64,000 nucleotides of DNA from Actinernus sp. WN-2022 (GCA_030867875.1 JAOWCC010001501.1:15281524-15345523), one strand, 5' to 3'. Positions 38,201 to 53,200 are shown, numbered from the stretch's first letter. A program made the numbers and translations. Notes: a model not told the origin generated them from the sequence alone.

Positions 38201-41200
38201 CAGATTAAAGCTCATCTTTAGAGGTTTTTCCAAATCCGAGAAAAACGCGTGAACTCCTAACCATATGCATTCCGAGATCAAGGATTTTTTCCGCAAAGGC
38301 AACGCCTTTTCCTTGGTTATGTTTAGCTCCTATTTTAGTGACTGGTCAGACTGACAATCGAACCCTCGATTTCCCGCACGACAGATGGGCGTGCTCCCAA
38401 CTGAGCTAACGAGCCTGGAGGTTGTATATACAAATAGAACTTAATTTATGAATCGTGGACAAGTTATCCTCCTTTGGTGACCTCTGAGCTGTCGTGTTTG
38501 ACTGAACTGTTTTAAAAATCCGATCATATCATGTCATGGCTAACCAATGGCTACTTTGTGTTATTGCGAAGAAATGCGCGCACTCGAGCCGAGGCGCCCG
38601 GTGCTGTCAGAACTTGGCAAATAATCTCCTTTCTTCGAAAGTACCTGGTATTAAACCACAGGTTGACTAATAATCGTATTAGATAAGATTAGATTAGATT
38701 AGAAATTTAGGTTCGAGTATTGAAGAATTACAAGCTGATGCAGAGATAATGTGGCCTAAACAGCAAAAATATTTTAAACCAGATTTAACTGCGTATGTTT
38801 AAAGCTAACGAGCTGTACATGTGCATTCGCAGCAGCAACCTTTTCTTTTTTCTTGGCACCAGGCCCTTCTCGTTTGTACTGCGCATGCTTGACGGTTTCG
38901 TCAAAATTGTCCTTGCTGCGCATGCTCTTTGAAGAACTACGTAAAAAGTCTAAAATGTTCGTAAAATGTGAGCATGTTCGTTTGCAAAATGCCTGTTGAT
39001 GTTCAAATTTACAGATTTTTACAACTAATTTACAGAGTAGAACATGTACGGTACAGAGTAGAGCATTTACAGTACAGAGTAGAACATTTACGGTACAGAG
39101 TAGAACATTTACGGTACAGAGTAGAACATGTTTGTAAAAATATCTGTAAATATGTGCAAACACTTTACATACTTTTTACATCGGTGCCTTAGGTCCTTCT
39201 CTCATTCTCGCTCAACGCGCCCTCAACGCTATTTATGTCAGTAAGCTTAGTGAGAAGGCGTCTGGCACCAGGGTAATTTTTCAAGGAGGCGTTCACCTCT
39301 CAAAACCTTGCATTTTATTGGTTCCATTTGGATTGCACTGACAAAGAATGCCATTGTTTTAGGGTTAGGGTTTGTATTGTTTTAGGGTTAGGGTTTGTAT
39401 TGTTTCAGGGTTAGGCATTGTTTGGATAGCCAGTACTATTCCACGTTCCGAGGACGTGAAGGCCGCCCAAATTTTTCCAGTGATGAGGAAGATTTTTAGC
39501 TCAAAGTTTTATAATACTGAGTATGTTGAATAACTTTAATGTGAATCCATGTGAAAATACCATTTTGTGAAATGGCGAGCGCCTAGGAGCCAAACAACTC
39601 GCACTCACAAACAAATGTTCTTCCTTTTTTGAGGAATTTAAATTTTGTCAAAAGAAACTTAGAGCATGGCAGAAACTCGAGCTGTCTCTGTCAATTAGTT
39701 CCTATGTTGTAAGTGGCGACATAGATATTTCCTTCCTTTATAAGAAAAATGACAACCACGTTGAGCTTCAGACACCACATTTATTCCTAAGGCCATCCCA
39801 ATAAAATGTTTCGTTTACCATCACCCGACCGACTCATTATTTTTTGGGAAATAAAAGCAAAAAAAATGCACGGTTTAAGACCGACCCAATTTTTTAGAAA
39901 AAGTAAAAAAAAAAAAAAAGATTGAAGAATATTATTTTCAAACTACACCTCTTCCGAGCTCCTCTATGTATTAGTTTCTTGCCTTTCTCGTGCAAATTAT
40001 CAATCCCACAACTGGTAGAGGAAAAAGTAGTCGAGGAATACATGAACATTTTTACGCAAGTCTTCAAGCTGACCTGGTTCCAGATCCCTAACGTTTTCTT
40101 TTATCGACCGACCGACCGGCGCGTGTAAAGTACAGGTCACAGGTCAGGTCACAGGTCAGGTTGTTAATTCTAAGACAAATTCTAACACTAACCACAAACC
40201 TCACCCTAACCATCGGACGAGTTCACAGGTAAACGACGGGTTCTCACTCACCTAGAGCTAGGGTTCACAGGTAAACAAGAAGTGACCTGACCTGTGACCT
40301 GACCTGTAACCTGACCTGTACTTTACACCCGCCGCCGACCGACCCACCATTACGAGAGGCAAAGAGAAAGTCACATTCTGGTTTCCTTTTCATATTTTCG
40401 AAGGGCGGAGAAATGTTCGACGGATTGTTAGAATCTGATTAGCGAATGGCTCACATTAGGCTGAGAGTTCATTGGAAAATCCCACTTCAAGTTAATGATT
40501 TGCTACCTCTGTTTATGATCGTACGCCTGTTAAATTTATTTTATTTATTCAATTTCCACTGTATATTAAGTTTACAATACACATCACCACACTAACTTAC
40601 AGAGATGTGAAATAAACTAAATTAATATACAATAAGGAAAACTATAGCAACAGAATACATGCAAGATTCCCTCTAGTCATCTAAACACTAACATATATAC
40701 AGATACATATATATTACATATGAACATATAATCAATACTGTAATAAATTTTCGCCGTTTTTATACTAGAATCTAGACGTATTTGGGCAAAGAAAACTTTG
40801 TGCGGTCTTCTTGGTTCGTCTAGTATAACTTAGTGCGTCTTCTTGGTTCGTCTAGTATAACTTAGTGCGTCTTCTTGGTTCGTCTAGTATAACTTAGTGC
40901 GTCTTCTTGGTTCGTCTAGTATAACTTAGTGCGTCTTCTTGGTTCGTCTAGTATAACTTAGTGCGTCTTCTTGGTTCGTCTAGTATAACTTAGTGCGTCT
41001 TCTTAGTTCGTCTAGTATAACTTAGTGCGTCTTCTTAGTTCGTCTAGTATCAAAACGGGCACCAGCTAAACCACAGATCGAATTGGAATTTAGTGTGTTG
41101 GTTTTTGCGGAGGGAGGAAAACCAGAGAACCCGGAGAAAAACCTTTGGAGCAAGGGCGAGATACCAACAAACTCAACTCACATATGGCGCCGCGTCCGGG

Positions 41201-44200
41201 AATCGAACCTGCGCCATAGAGGTGATAGGCGAAGCGCTTAACCACTGCGCCACCCCGGCTCCCCTCAAGAGGATTTAACTGCTCAAAATAATACTTTAAA
41301 AGATGTTGTAAAAGATGAGACTGAGCCACTGAATGTAGCAGATGTCATAGGAATTCCACAATCTAGTTATTCTTATAAAGTAGGAGTATTTGTAAACGTC
41401 CGTCCGTGCCGATTTAAGACTAAGGTTACACGCCACGCGAGCAGATTAGTAGGAATATTTACAATGCATGGAGAACTTTAAAAACGAAGACAAGGTCTGC
41501 GATTTCTCTACGCATATAAAGTAGCAGCATCGTTTACCTGACCTATCTTTATAGGTAATCTCCTTACCCCAAATCAGCCTGGAGGCCCGGCCGACGCTGA
41601 ATTTGTTCAAGCTTAATTACAAATATTGTTTTTGTTATATGGACTACAGCCCTGACTACAATCTTCTGCAAAATAAATGTGCCACTTTCCCGCTTTCCCC
41701 GGTACAATGTTGGAGGGCTTCCTCAATGGCGAAACAACGCCTCTCCAATATTGTAATGGTGGAGAGGGGGGATGACCTAGAATAATTAAGAGTGGCATAG
41801 TATATTTTACAGGAGCTTGTGGCATACTCTAGTGAATATCTAACCCATGTAATGTAAAGTAAATGCTTAATGAGAAATTCCAAAGCCATGACTATTTCAG
41901 GAAATTATTTTAACATTGAACATATTCGAATCTGTTGCTTTATAAAAAAAAAAATCCTCAAATCCTCTTCCAACCAATTTGGGTTAGTTGTTGTTGCTGC
42001 AATTGCTTCCCTTGCTGCAGTTGCCGCTGCATGCTGTTGTCGTTATTGTAACATCCTCTGACGATGGCTAAGCCATGTTCACGCCATACCGGATAGGTTT
42101 TGTGTCCCCACGAAAACCATAACGGATAGGCCTCCTGTTCACACATGAAATTAAATGAATGAAAGAGTTTTGTCGGAGCCATGTTGTGCCGCTCTGGTCT
42201 TGTAAGTGATATACTTTGTAGCGGATACGTTTTTGTGCCGACTTGCGCTCCGTGCCTATTCTAAGACATTCCAAACTGGTATTACTACTCAAGCATGTTA
42301 AGGCCTGGTTCAGGGGTCAAATTTCGGATAAAAACTGTTTTTCTTATTTCAGCACAGGCGAGTATGGTAAGTACTCCAAGTTTCTCACGATAATAGATAT
42401 CATCATTCTAGACTACCTTAAGTGGTTTGTGTGTAGTAAAACTACGTGGTCTGTCACGTGACTTAGAACACGAAATCAGTAAATCAAAAACGCGGCTCCG
42501 AGTTTAAAACAGCTAGGATGATGAGTGGATGTGTTTAGTTAAGGTTGAAGCCCTTTACCTAAATCAGCTTAGAAAAGATGACTACAATGTGTCATTAACG
42601 AGTAATTAAGGCGAAAATATGCAAAATAGGTCACGTGACTTTTTTGCACCTTAATACTGCGGAAGGAGTAATGACCGATTGACACTTTCAAACAGTTTCG
42701 ACTTAGAAAACATGGCAGTTATCCAAACAAGTCCTTTTGGTTAGCTTGAGTGTTCTGATTGCAAAGTATATTTCTCACTCGTCATTTTAGGCATTATGTT
42801 ATGTGCATACTGTTTTAGTAATTGGCAGTTCATGTAATGCCCGCCATATGCAAAACACAAAGGTAAAATACTCGCGATAAAGCATGGGCCCAACTAAGAA
42901 TAGTGTCGGGGGTAGAAGCGGAATATTGAATATTGAATATCATGGTTGAAAACTGAGGAATATTGAATATTTGCCTGAAAAATATACTGAATACGGAATA
43001 TTTCAATAAAGCGCATGACACTTTCGAAAATTAAAAAGAATAAGGAATATCCAAAAAATTTTTTGTAGGGAATGGGAATATTTACCTCAGGAGAGCAGAG
43101 GAATACGGAATTTTTAGAGTGAAAATATTCCCCTTCTACCCCCGACAATGCATGGAAACTTCTCGAAATGGTTTGGATAAGTTTTATGGTTCGGGTTAGG
43201 AGTTTAGGGTTTTATAGTGCATGCATGTCGCCATTCTAGACGGTGTGATGCAGCCATGTAGCTGCCGTTCTGTAGCGATTCCGTTTCACTTCATTCCCGC
43301 AGGAGCCTAGAAAAGTGCAAGACCTTAGTTTTACTCGCTAAAATTCTCAGCAAGTTGTTATGTTTATCAGTTGTTTTATCTTTGTTTTGCGCTGTGTGTA
43401 TATTGGTGGTCTCGCCATCCCGAGAATTCTCATCATGAATCCTACTCGTAGTCTGGGGCGGTTTAGAGGACTGAATGGAATGCAGAAGCGCGCGCGCGTC
43501 GCATCCCACGAATGTCAAGTCCTTTTATCGATATCAATATTCCAGTTGTGATTACGCCCTCAGAGATAATAGCAATTAGGTGATGGAAAATACGAGACGT
43601 TAAAGTCTTCCAGGTTTCATGAAGATAAAGGGTTTAATGAGGTAATGAGGTCTGGCGAAACAGATACGTTGAAAAGAACAGACCGAAAGCTAGAAATAGA
43701 CACCAAAAATAGACTGGTAATGTGCAGTATCAAAGTTTATTCCTGCTTCGCCGCTGGAGTTAGAAATAGATTGTCTTATCTCTTGTATAAATTTGACAGA
43801 AACGAAGATATTGAGTAAAGTTCTAATTTTTACAGACGTGAAAAACGTTTGTATTTGGGGGGAGGGGTGGGGGTGCAAATCGGTGCAACCCACAGGCTTA
43901 TATTAAAGGAGCAGTGTCACGGTACTGCGCATGTCACAGTCTCCAGACATTGAATTGGCAGCTGCATTGTGTAACATCCAATGAGAATCAATCAAAATAA
44001 TTTGCAGGAAACGCCAGACTGTTCGGGTGTTAGCCGTATTCACAGATTGTAGTTATGCACAGTATATGGCGAGATTTACGAGGATTTTATTCTTCCTACA
44101 TCCAAGGTAAACAGCATTGAGTAAAGAATGGTATCTATATTTCATTACTTGCTTGTATTTTTTGCTGTTTCCAGTCGGAAACAGTCCGAATTTGACCAAA

Positions 44201-47200
44201 GTGAAACAAGCTGCTCGCGTCCGTAGATATAAATTTCTTCGTTGTGCACTTTTGACATGAAATAATTCTCCAAATGGCACCATTGTTTTATTTCTACATA
44301 ACTAATAACACAGTTCTCCGCTGTAAAAAATATAGAACATTCTATGGACGATTTCTTGTCTTAAAGTTTGGAAACGTAACACATACATTTGCGCTAAAAA
44401 GTTCAGTACTTTCGGACTACGAGTGGCTGTTTACTAGTTTGCACTATCGGCTGTTATGGACTGAAAACTTACTTTCACAGCTTAATATTTATGTCGATTG
44501 GTCAGAAAGATATCTTGTTTAAGATTCTATGGTTCCTTCGGCATCAGGAAATTTTTAAATGGGAGTTTTCGTACAGTATTTCAAGCTATGCTGTAGCGCG
44601 AGTTTAGTACGTAGTCACAAATGTCCGTGAAACTAATAGCACGTTAGATCATTATTATCAGTTTGCTCTATGGGTTCTCATGTATTCAATAATCACTTCT
44701 GGAGCTTCATATGTATGTTGTTTGGTCACAAGGATTTCCTCTTTCAGTTTTCCCCGTTAGTTTGGACATTAGGAATTTATTCTTGGAGATTTCGTACAGT
44801 TTAGCGACCATGTGTCGAAAGTTGAAAAGTTCGCTTGTCATCAAAGTGCGTAAAACTGTCACAAGCGGTTTCATAGCAGTTCGATGTTTGACTCTCATGT
44901 AGTCGATGATAACTTATATAGCTTCATATGTATGTCGATTGCTCACAAGGATTTCCTCTTTCAGTTTTCCCCGTTAGTTTGGACATTAGGAATTTATTCT
45001 TGGAGATTTCGTACAGTTTAGCGACCGTGTTCGAAAGTAGAAAAGTTCGCTTGTCACGAAGTGCGAATACTGACAAGCGGTTTCATAGCAGATCAGTCGA
45101 TGTTTGCAGACTCTCACGTAGTCGATCATAACTTCTATAGCTTCATATGTATGTCGATTGCTCACAAGGCTATCGTGTTTGAGTTCATGAGGTTTTTTTG
45201 CCAGCAAATAAAGGTTTTATCTAACTTTTCGTACAGTCTTTGCACTCCGGTCATTTCATATAATTTCAGCCTCGTTTCTAAGCCGTAGATATATATTTCT
45301 TCGTATCGCTGTTGAAAACCGCCATATCATTATAATACGACTTGAAAAGTTGCCATGTGTTTCGTGAACTCTACTGGACATCCAAACCCTCTTCGCTTCT
45401 GGTTGGAATGCCAAAAAGATTCCAATTTCTTGCGTTTTTCGGCTGCTGTATTCAGAGTACTGAGTGGCCGTTTTCCCCGCCGGTAAGCATCACTTATGCT
45501 TTTTTGTTTTAGTTGTGTTGCAGTCTCAACGACTAATTTTGAATAAACAAATAACTAAAACTTATTTAAGCACATCTTACATTTCCATAAATGACCAAAA
45601 GAGGCAAGGATGAGTTCAAAAAGAACACTGATGAAGTCGATTTAAAAATCGATATTTCACCCCTCTGAGAACTTCGTTCCGGGCCGGAACGTAATTCTAA
45701 AATCATCAGATTTTCACACATGCGCAGTACCGTGACACTGCGACTTTAAGTATTCCAGGTTCGAATTGGAATTTAGGAAAAGTAAAAGATACCTATAACA
45801 GCAAAACCACCAATACTGCTGAAAATAAACACCATAAAATTAGTTAAAACCCCAAATGTGAGAGTTGTATATTGTATCTAGATAGGAGCAACGAACAGTC
45901 CCACAAAGTATAATTTTACAGACGTTTGTATGGTGGCTTGGGAGACCCGATAACGGCTTCCTGTATTTTCGACGTAAAAGCATTCATTTTCACATTCTAC
46001 TTGAATACAGTCACATGCGTGAGCGTTTTAATATGCAATTCGTGATGTCTTGGAAGGGGCATTATCAATCAATTTGAACATTCAGGTTTGTTCACCCTTT
46101 CAGCCCCAAAAGTAACGTCCAAGTTTTCCTCACTGATCTTCATACATTACTTGTAGTCAGTTAAGATAATTTGGTGTCGCATTAAAACACTTTTCCTGGT
46201 GATCAACTTCAATATTTTCATGACCTACCTGCTTCACTTTGCTCTGATATGTTAAAGAGAAGTTAGATGTTGATCACCATTGGGGCTTAAAGGGTTACAC
46301 TAGAAGATAATTTACTTATGGATGACCCATAGTATAGACCCTTTGGATAATTCTGGGTTCCTACCTCCGGTTGGATCAAGATACATCTCTAGCTTAACTC
46401 CAACTCAACCGGAAGTAGGACGTTTTAGCACTCTATTTTAAAAACTTTATATGCAGCATCCCTTTGCACAATATGGATTCCTACTTCCGGTTACATGAAA
46501 GCGAAGCTAGAGTCTTGATGTAACCAGAAGTAGGAACCCACATCACGCAAAGAGTTTATATGAGGCAATGTATGGATTGTTTTTAAATTTGCATTTTTTT
46601 TTCTCTGTAGGAAGGTATGTGCCTACTGCAAGTGTCCACGTGAGAACCACGACATCTCCAACGAGATCGACATCAACACCAGCGTCAATGGCATCGAGTT
46701 CAAAGTCCGCGGCCTAAAGCTAAACGATGACAGCTTCGATGAAGACCTCCCTCCCCCTCCCCCACCTCCACCAATAACAAACCAAGACGACTTCAGGTTT
46801 GACGACTTCCCGGATGTACCCTCCATAGAAAGTGACGCAATATCGAGCCTTCCACCACCTCCCGTCTACCACAGCGAATCAAAACCAAAGTATGTCTGGA
46901 CCCCTCCTGGAGTTAATTCTAGTCAGGTAGGAGAGTATATTTTAAAAGCGTCGTTCGGGGGGTGGGGTGGGTCTTGTAGCGTGAAACCTCCTGGTAATAC
47001 TAAAGTGTACATTAAGAGAGTACAGCTAAATTGGTTATGCCGGAATGCTTTGCTACTCCTGAGGTTACATACTACCTTTTATTTTATTCGAATTCCAACT
47101 CGACCCTGGAGTTCGTCGGAATACTTAAACATAATCCTCTGTCTTGGGAGACCCGGTAACGGCTTCCTGTATAAACCATTTGGCATTTTTTTCGCGGCGG

Positions 47201-50200
47201 TAACCTGCGATCTGATTGGTTGCTGGAGCGGGCGGCTTTTTCCTAGAGCAGATTTCGTATGAGTGGGACACACTCAGGGGCGTAGCTAGGAGTTTTTGCC
47301 AACTACGCACAGGTGCAGACCCCGAAAAAACAATAGGACTGTTTGGAACAAAAACGTTTAATTATATATACTTATAGGATATTATATACGTGCGGGATTA
47401 CGCAAGAGTTACATTGCCGCCGTGATAGTTGTAACTGTGCTCTCATGACGATGTCAGTGTTTATTTCGAGTGGCAGAAAGTATAATAATTTGCGCCTTTA
47501 CATTTTCAATTCCGTGTAGTGAGTCGAGGCTGACTAAATTTTAACAAAAGTCACCGGATTTCTCAGGTACGCACGTGCGTATATGCGTACAGGAAGCTAC
47601 GCCCCTGATACTACAGCACTTGCTACAGCACGGTTACCGTACGGCATTCTGTGACGTTGAAATTGTTTCCCATTGTTTTTTGTCCTGCTGATCCAATCAA
47701 ATAACAGAAATACGGTACGGCACGGCACAGCACGGCTACGGACATGCCGTAGTTTGTCCCACTCTACGAAATCTTCTCTATCTATGTCCACGGTCACGGT
47801 AACCAGTGCGCGCTCTCAATTCACGAGAGTTTATTTAATAATTCGTCTCTCAAGTCGAAAGAAATTAGAGAAAAAAATACATTATCATATGGCCCGTACG
47901 GCCCCTCGCGCGCTTTCCTTTCAAAACCATTTACAAAAGTCACGTGATGAGGGCCGGACGTGTATAGCGTGAGCGGGCCGGAAAAAGCCGTCCGGCTCTG
48001 CACAATTTTTTCTTGCTGTTTTGCGGTTTGTTCTATAAAAAATATGGTCATATGATAAAAAACCTATTGACTGAGTTAGGTCGGCCCGGACGGGGAAATA
48101 TTTGGTTCCCGGTCATTTTGTACGTCATGACCTCGAGCCAAATATTTTCCCGTCCGGCCCTCGCACACAGTCAATAAGTACCTATTATTTATCGGCTTAG
48201 GGTATACGTGTCGATCAGTAGAGACTGAAAACTATGCCCTGGGTCTTGAAAGTACTGCTGACATCGGCCTGCAGCCTCGGTCAGCACATTTCGAGACCTC
48301 GGACATAACGTTTCTCTATACGGACATCCCAGCCGATAAATAACTCATATGTATCCTGTATCATTTGATACATTTGTATATACGTACGGATATTTCACGC
48401 ATGGCAAAGTTACCTCAAAATCGATCACTAAAAGCGAGCCAAAAATATATAAACCGGCACATCTTGTTTAATTCGCTGTCAAATTTAACGAAATTTTCGC
48501 ATGTTAATATTAAAATGAAATAACGTATTTAGGATCAAACACGTTTGTATATTGACGTTAGTGTGACGTCATAACGAACGACTCCTTTTTAGGTCAAATT
48601 ATGCGTTACCTATACGTTTGAAATAAAGCATGTCGTCACAACAACATAAATATGTGTTTTTGATTGCCGCAATTTTAAAGTCTCTACGATAAATATTTGC
48701 TGAGTTATTAAGAAATGAAGTTTCCTCTGACGTCACATTTTCTGACGTCATGGGTCTGACATCAGTCATGCTTTCTAAATTGAAGAAACATAAAAAAGAC
48801 CATATTGCGGCTATTCAGTGTACAGTAAGTACAGTTCCTCTTTAAAACCCGAAAAATACTCGAATAGTTATTTTTAAAAGACGTTTTCAAAAATATATGA
48901 CGTCATAATGACGTTTCCTCTTTTTCACTGTGAATTTTAAGGTATTTCCTCTCAAAAATTGAAAATTCTAAAAACATACGGTTGTGGGTACAGATTTACT
49001 CTTTTGATTGCTAGATTGTCGTAAACAAATATTTTAATTGAAAACATCGAGAAACCTATTATAAATGGTTACATGACGTAACTGTGACGTCATCAAGATG
49101 TCTACGGTAGTTCAAAGCATCGGATTTTGTTTAGGTCATCGGTCTTCATCCTCCCACAAAAATTCAATCTTCTACGTTGGAAACTTTGGAAAATATAGCA
49201 AAGTGATCGATTTTAGGGTCATTTGTGCCAAGCGTGAATTTGATTCATTTGATACAGAATAGGAATCATTGTAATGTTAACGTTTTCAACCCAAATTCAA
49301 TTCAATAATTCCTCTTGAAGATTTCTTTATTATTACTACAAAGGCAGAAGCATATATCAAGGAATTACCACGAGATAAAATACCAATACGAGACCATCCT
49401 GGGGCAGATTACCATAGAAAACAGTTAACTTATCAGCTGCCACCACAAGACAGAGCGCCACAACAACTAAATAACGTTCCTGAGCTACAGAGAGACGCCT
49501 TCGCTCAGTTTTGGAACAACGAAGAGGAAGCCAGGGGGTACGGAGTTGTGAAAGTTCCATTCGGAAGGCGTCAGGTAAGATTAGTTTGCCATATTTTGAA
49601 AATCTTATCATTGTTCACGCTATTGCAAACTTGTGACAAGCTGGGACACCTGGCGTCACTGTGATGCCTTTATGAATAAATTAAATTACCGGATTTTTAC
49701 GCGCGACATAAACGTATGACTGCACAACCGTGTTATACTTTCTTGTTATTCTACGACTTGGCGTTTTCGAGTGCAAATACAGGATAAAACGAGTGCAAAT
49801 ATGCGAGCGTATTACACGGGGCAGGAACAGGGTTGCACAGGTTTATTCAACACTTAAATGATTTTGTAAGCGCGCGAGCCAATCAAAATGAGGCTGTTAG
49901 AGGAATAGCCAATCAGCTTTTAGCGCGCGAAAACAGTTTTTTTTTCAGCGGAGCGCCACCGACATAATAATTATAATTTGTAATTTATTAGTATATCGCC
50001 ATAATCCCAAAGTTCTAAGGCGCTTTACAATAGCTTACAATGTATCACTAATATACAGTAATATAAAAACTCATTAAAATAAATCAATAATATAAATAAT
50101 AATTGTTAAAAACGAAAAAATATATAACAATTATTTAAAAAACACGAGTAAATAAATTAGTCTTAAGACTGGACTTAAAAACACTAACAGGTGAACATAA

Positions 50201-53200
50201 CATTATACTTAGTGGCAAACTGTTCCATAGCCTACGAGCTGCAATAGAAAAAGCTCTAACCCCGTAGCTCTTCAGGTTAGACCTAGGTATATTTAAAAGG
50301 TATATTTAAAAGGCTGATAGTTTGTGTTCTCAAGATAGTATCTTCAAACAGAGCTGTAAGATAAGCGAAAATAAACACTGTTCTTCGTGCTAGCCGTCGT
50401 ATAATAAACAATTTATTACACGCAAAGTTGTGTAATACGGCTTGGAATTCTGTAATATCAGCTATTGCTCTTCACGAATCTATATTGCTTAACAATAGCT
50501 GATATTACAGTTGAATCTACGAATAGCAGTTCAGCGGTATTGACCCAAACGCCTCACTTCGATGTAATGAAGCGCCATTGCAACCATCATTCTTACACGA
50601 CACCAACACCCTTGAACAAGCACAAATAATTTAGATACACAGTTTGAATAGTGCTTCGTTACATTGAAGTGAGGCGTTCGGGTCAACACCACTGAAACTG
50701 CTTTTCGTAGACACAACTGTAATATCCCCTATTAGGGAAGTGAAACTGTGAACGTTGTTTTAATGCAGTTGCCTTTCAAACCAGTTGAAAATCAAGTATC
50801 TACATTCGCTGGCGCGCGGAAAATAACGTTACTTTCCCTATAGACCCATTCGAAAAATGGCGTCCAATTTAAAAAGCTATTGTTCTGGTAACGTGAACAC
50901 GAGGCTAGTCAGTAAACACAAAAGCTTTTGAACGTGTAAGCGAGGCTAGTCAGTCCTAAACAATAGTTAGTTAAATTGGACGCCATTTTTCGAATGGGTC
51001 TATGACACAAAATAACATAACAGTGCGGTACGACAGAAACTATAAGACATTTCTGACCGACCCCAATTTCGCGATCTTTGGGACAACTGGCCTCGCTCTG
51101 ATACCATTGTTACCAGACCTCTTCATTTGCGACTAAATACAGAAATGGCTAAATACAGAAATGGATCATATAAACTAACTAAAACCCTATAACTGGTCAA
51201 TAAACATGCAAGTTTCCAGGTAAACGACGAGGTTTCTGGGCTAATTTATGGCTCGAGTTCACAGGAGTTCTCAAGAAAATGGTGAAGGAAACAAAATGAT
51301 TGTTTTTCTGGAACTCAAATCTCGTAAGCCAAACGTCGCAACCACTACGCTAAACAACCATTGTCGCTCAAGTTCTGTCAAATTTTAAATGTTATAACAA
51401 TGTAAATAATTTCCCAGTGTTCTAGCGGCCACTGTTGATCTATTGTATTCTTGGCCAATCAGAGGTCGGGGCCATTCCTGTATTTAGTTACTTCTTCCCG
51501 TGCGGGCATGAGATATGAATAAAGTACATAGCTCGATGAATAACAAACAGCTGCGCTTACTCGTTACGACATTCACCACTCGAAGATAAAAACCCCGCGC
51601 GGCCATGTAGTATCCTCTATATATTTCAGTCTGTCATAGTTTTTGGTTCTTTTCATTGATCCTTAGCGATGCGCCCGCTGTAGTCATCCCATCCTTCGCA
51701 GTGAGCCAGCGGTTGTTGCCGAAGAGATAGGCGCGGATGCCACGTATCACCCAGCATGCTTCACTTGCGAGATCTGCGACGAGCTGCTGGTGGAGCTGAC
51801 GTACTTCCGGGACAACGACAAGATATATTGTGGACGTCACCACGCTGAACTCAGTAAACAGAGATGTGACGGATGTGACGAGGTAAGTATCGATTATGGT
51901 CTACATCAGCAGACATTGAATCTTGTTACTAGAATCCAACAAATGCTCTATTGCGAATCTTGCTAGATACTGATTGGTTAAAGGTAGGAACACACACGGC
52001 AACATTGCACGCAATATTACTGGCAATGGCGAAATCGCTCCGTGTGTCGCCCTCTGCAACATTGCGGCAACAAATTGCACCATGTGAACATCCCTGCAAC
52101 ACTGATAGTAACGGCGGACGCTTCAGCCAATGAAATGGCACTATTTTTGCTCACCGCTGACCAAAATACTGTGACGTCTAGTCGCGCCTTTTATGCTGCA
52201 CGCAATGTTGCCGGCCATATTGCAGTGTGTCAACCCATTCTCATATCAATTGCCGGTAATATTGCGCGCAACGTAGCACCGTGTGTCGTACCTTAAGGTA
52301 CTCACTAATCTATTGAGTGATAGATTATAGCGAGTAGCGAAAACATGGTTTTCATAAACCAAACATCTGTGACCAATTCGTTAAATTGCCAGTTTCAGTT
52401 TAAGATTGAACTATTGAGTGATAGATGATAGCGAGTAGCGAAAACATGGTTTTCATAAACCAAACATCGGTGACCAATTCGTTAAATTGCCAGTTTCAGT
52501 TTAAGATTGAACAACCAGTTGATTGCTATTAAAATAATTAAACTACTCGCTCTCAGTTTCTATGGCTGTTACTGAGCTACGTTCCTCGTCGAGTTTCAAC
52601 CAATAGTTGGAGCTTGTAGTCTAATAATCATTGTTAAATATTGGTAGCTAACCGCCGTGGGAAGCGGGCTGCAACTATGCTAGCCCTTCCTCAGAGCGAA
52701 ATAGCCTCTTTGTGTATAAAAAAGTCTCAGTCGGCTACAGCTCGTTTCTCGCGACTGTTAATTATCCTTATAATATTCATTGGTGCTAACCAATCTAAGC
52801 ACAGCATCCAGGTCACATGGATACCCTGTAAACCCCATACAAGATTCTAGTCAGCCTATTAGTAATATGTATCAAATGATAATAATAATAATAATAATAA
52901 TAATGGCCATTTATATAGCGCCATATCACCACAGTATCATGGCGCTTTACATATTACTGACGTATCCCGTCGGTGAATGTTTTCGGACTGCTATTACGGC
53001 GCTAATGGCTGCCACGCAGTTTACAATGTTGAGTGTGTGGTTAATGCAATGGCCAGGCTGCTGTACTGGGTGACAATCCCCTTCTCTTTTTCGAGTAGCC
53101 TGCGTAGCAAGCGTTTCTGTGTTTTTTTTCCGGGTTTTTCGCTCGCGCAGCCAAAACAGCGAAAAACCCGGGGGGGAAAACACAGAAACGCTTGCTACGC

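Noticed and set aside
38343..38418. Functional tRNA gene
   Set aside because: A and B boxes are present but acceptor and T stems do not pair, so it is better read as a SINE head or pseudogene.
39360..39416. Interstitial telomere
   Set aside because: Only a few TTAGGG words in a 23-bp repeat; too short.
46623..46826. Minus-strand glycine-rich frame
   Set aside because: It is the complement of the proline-rich LIMPETin exon 3.
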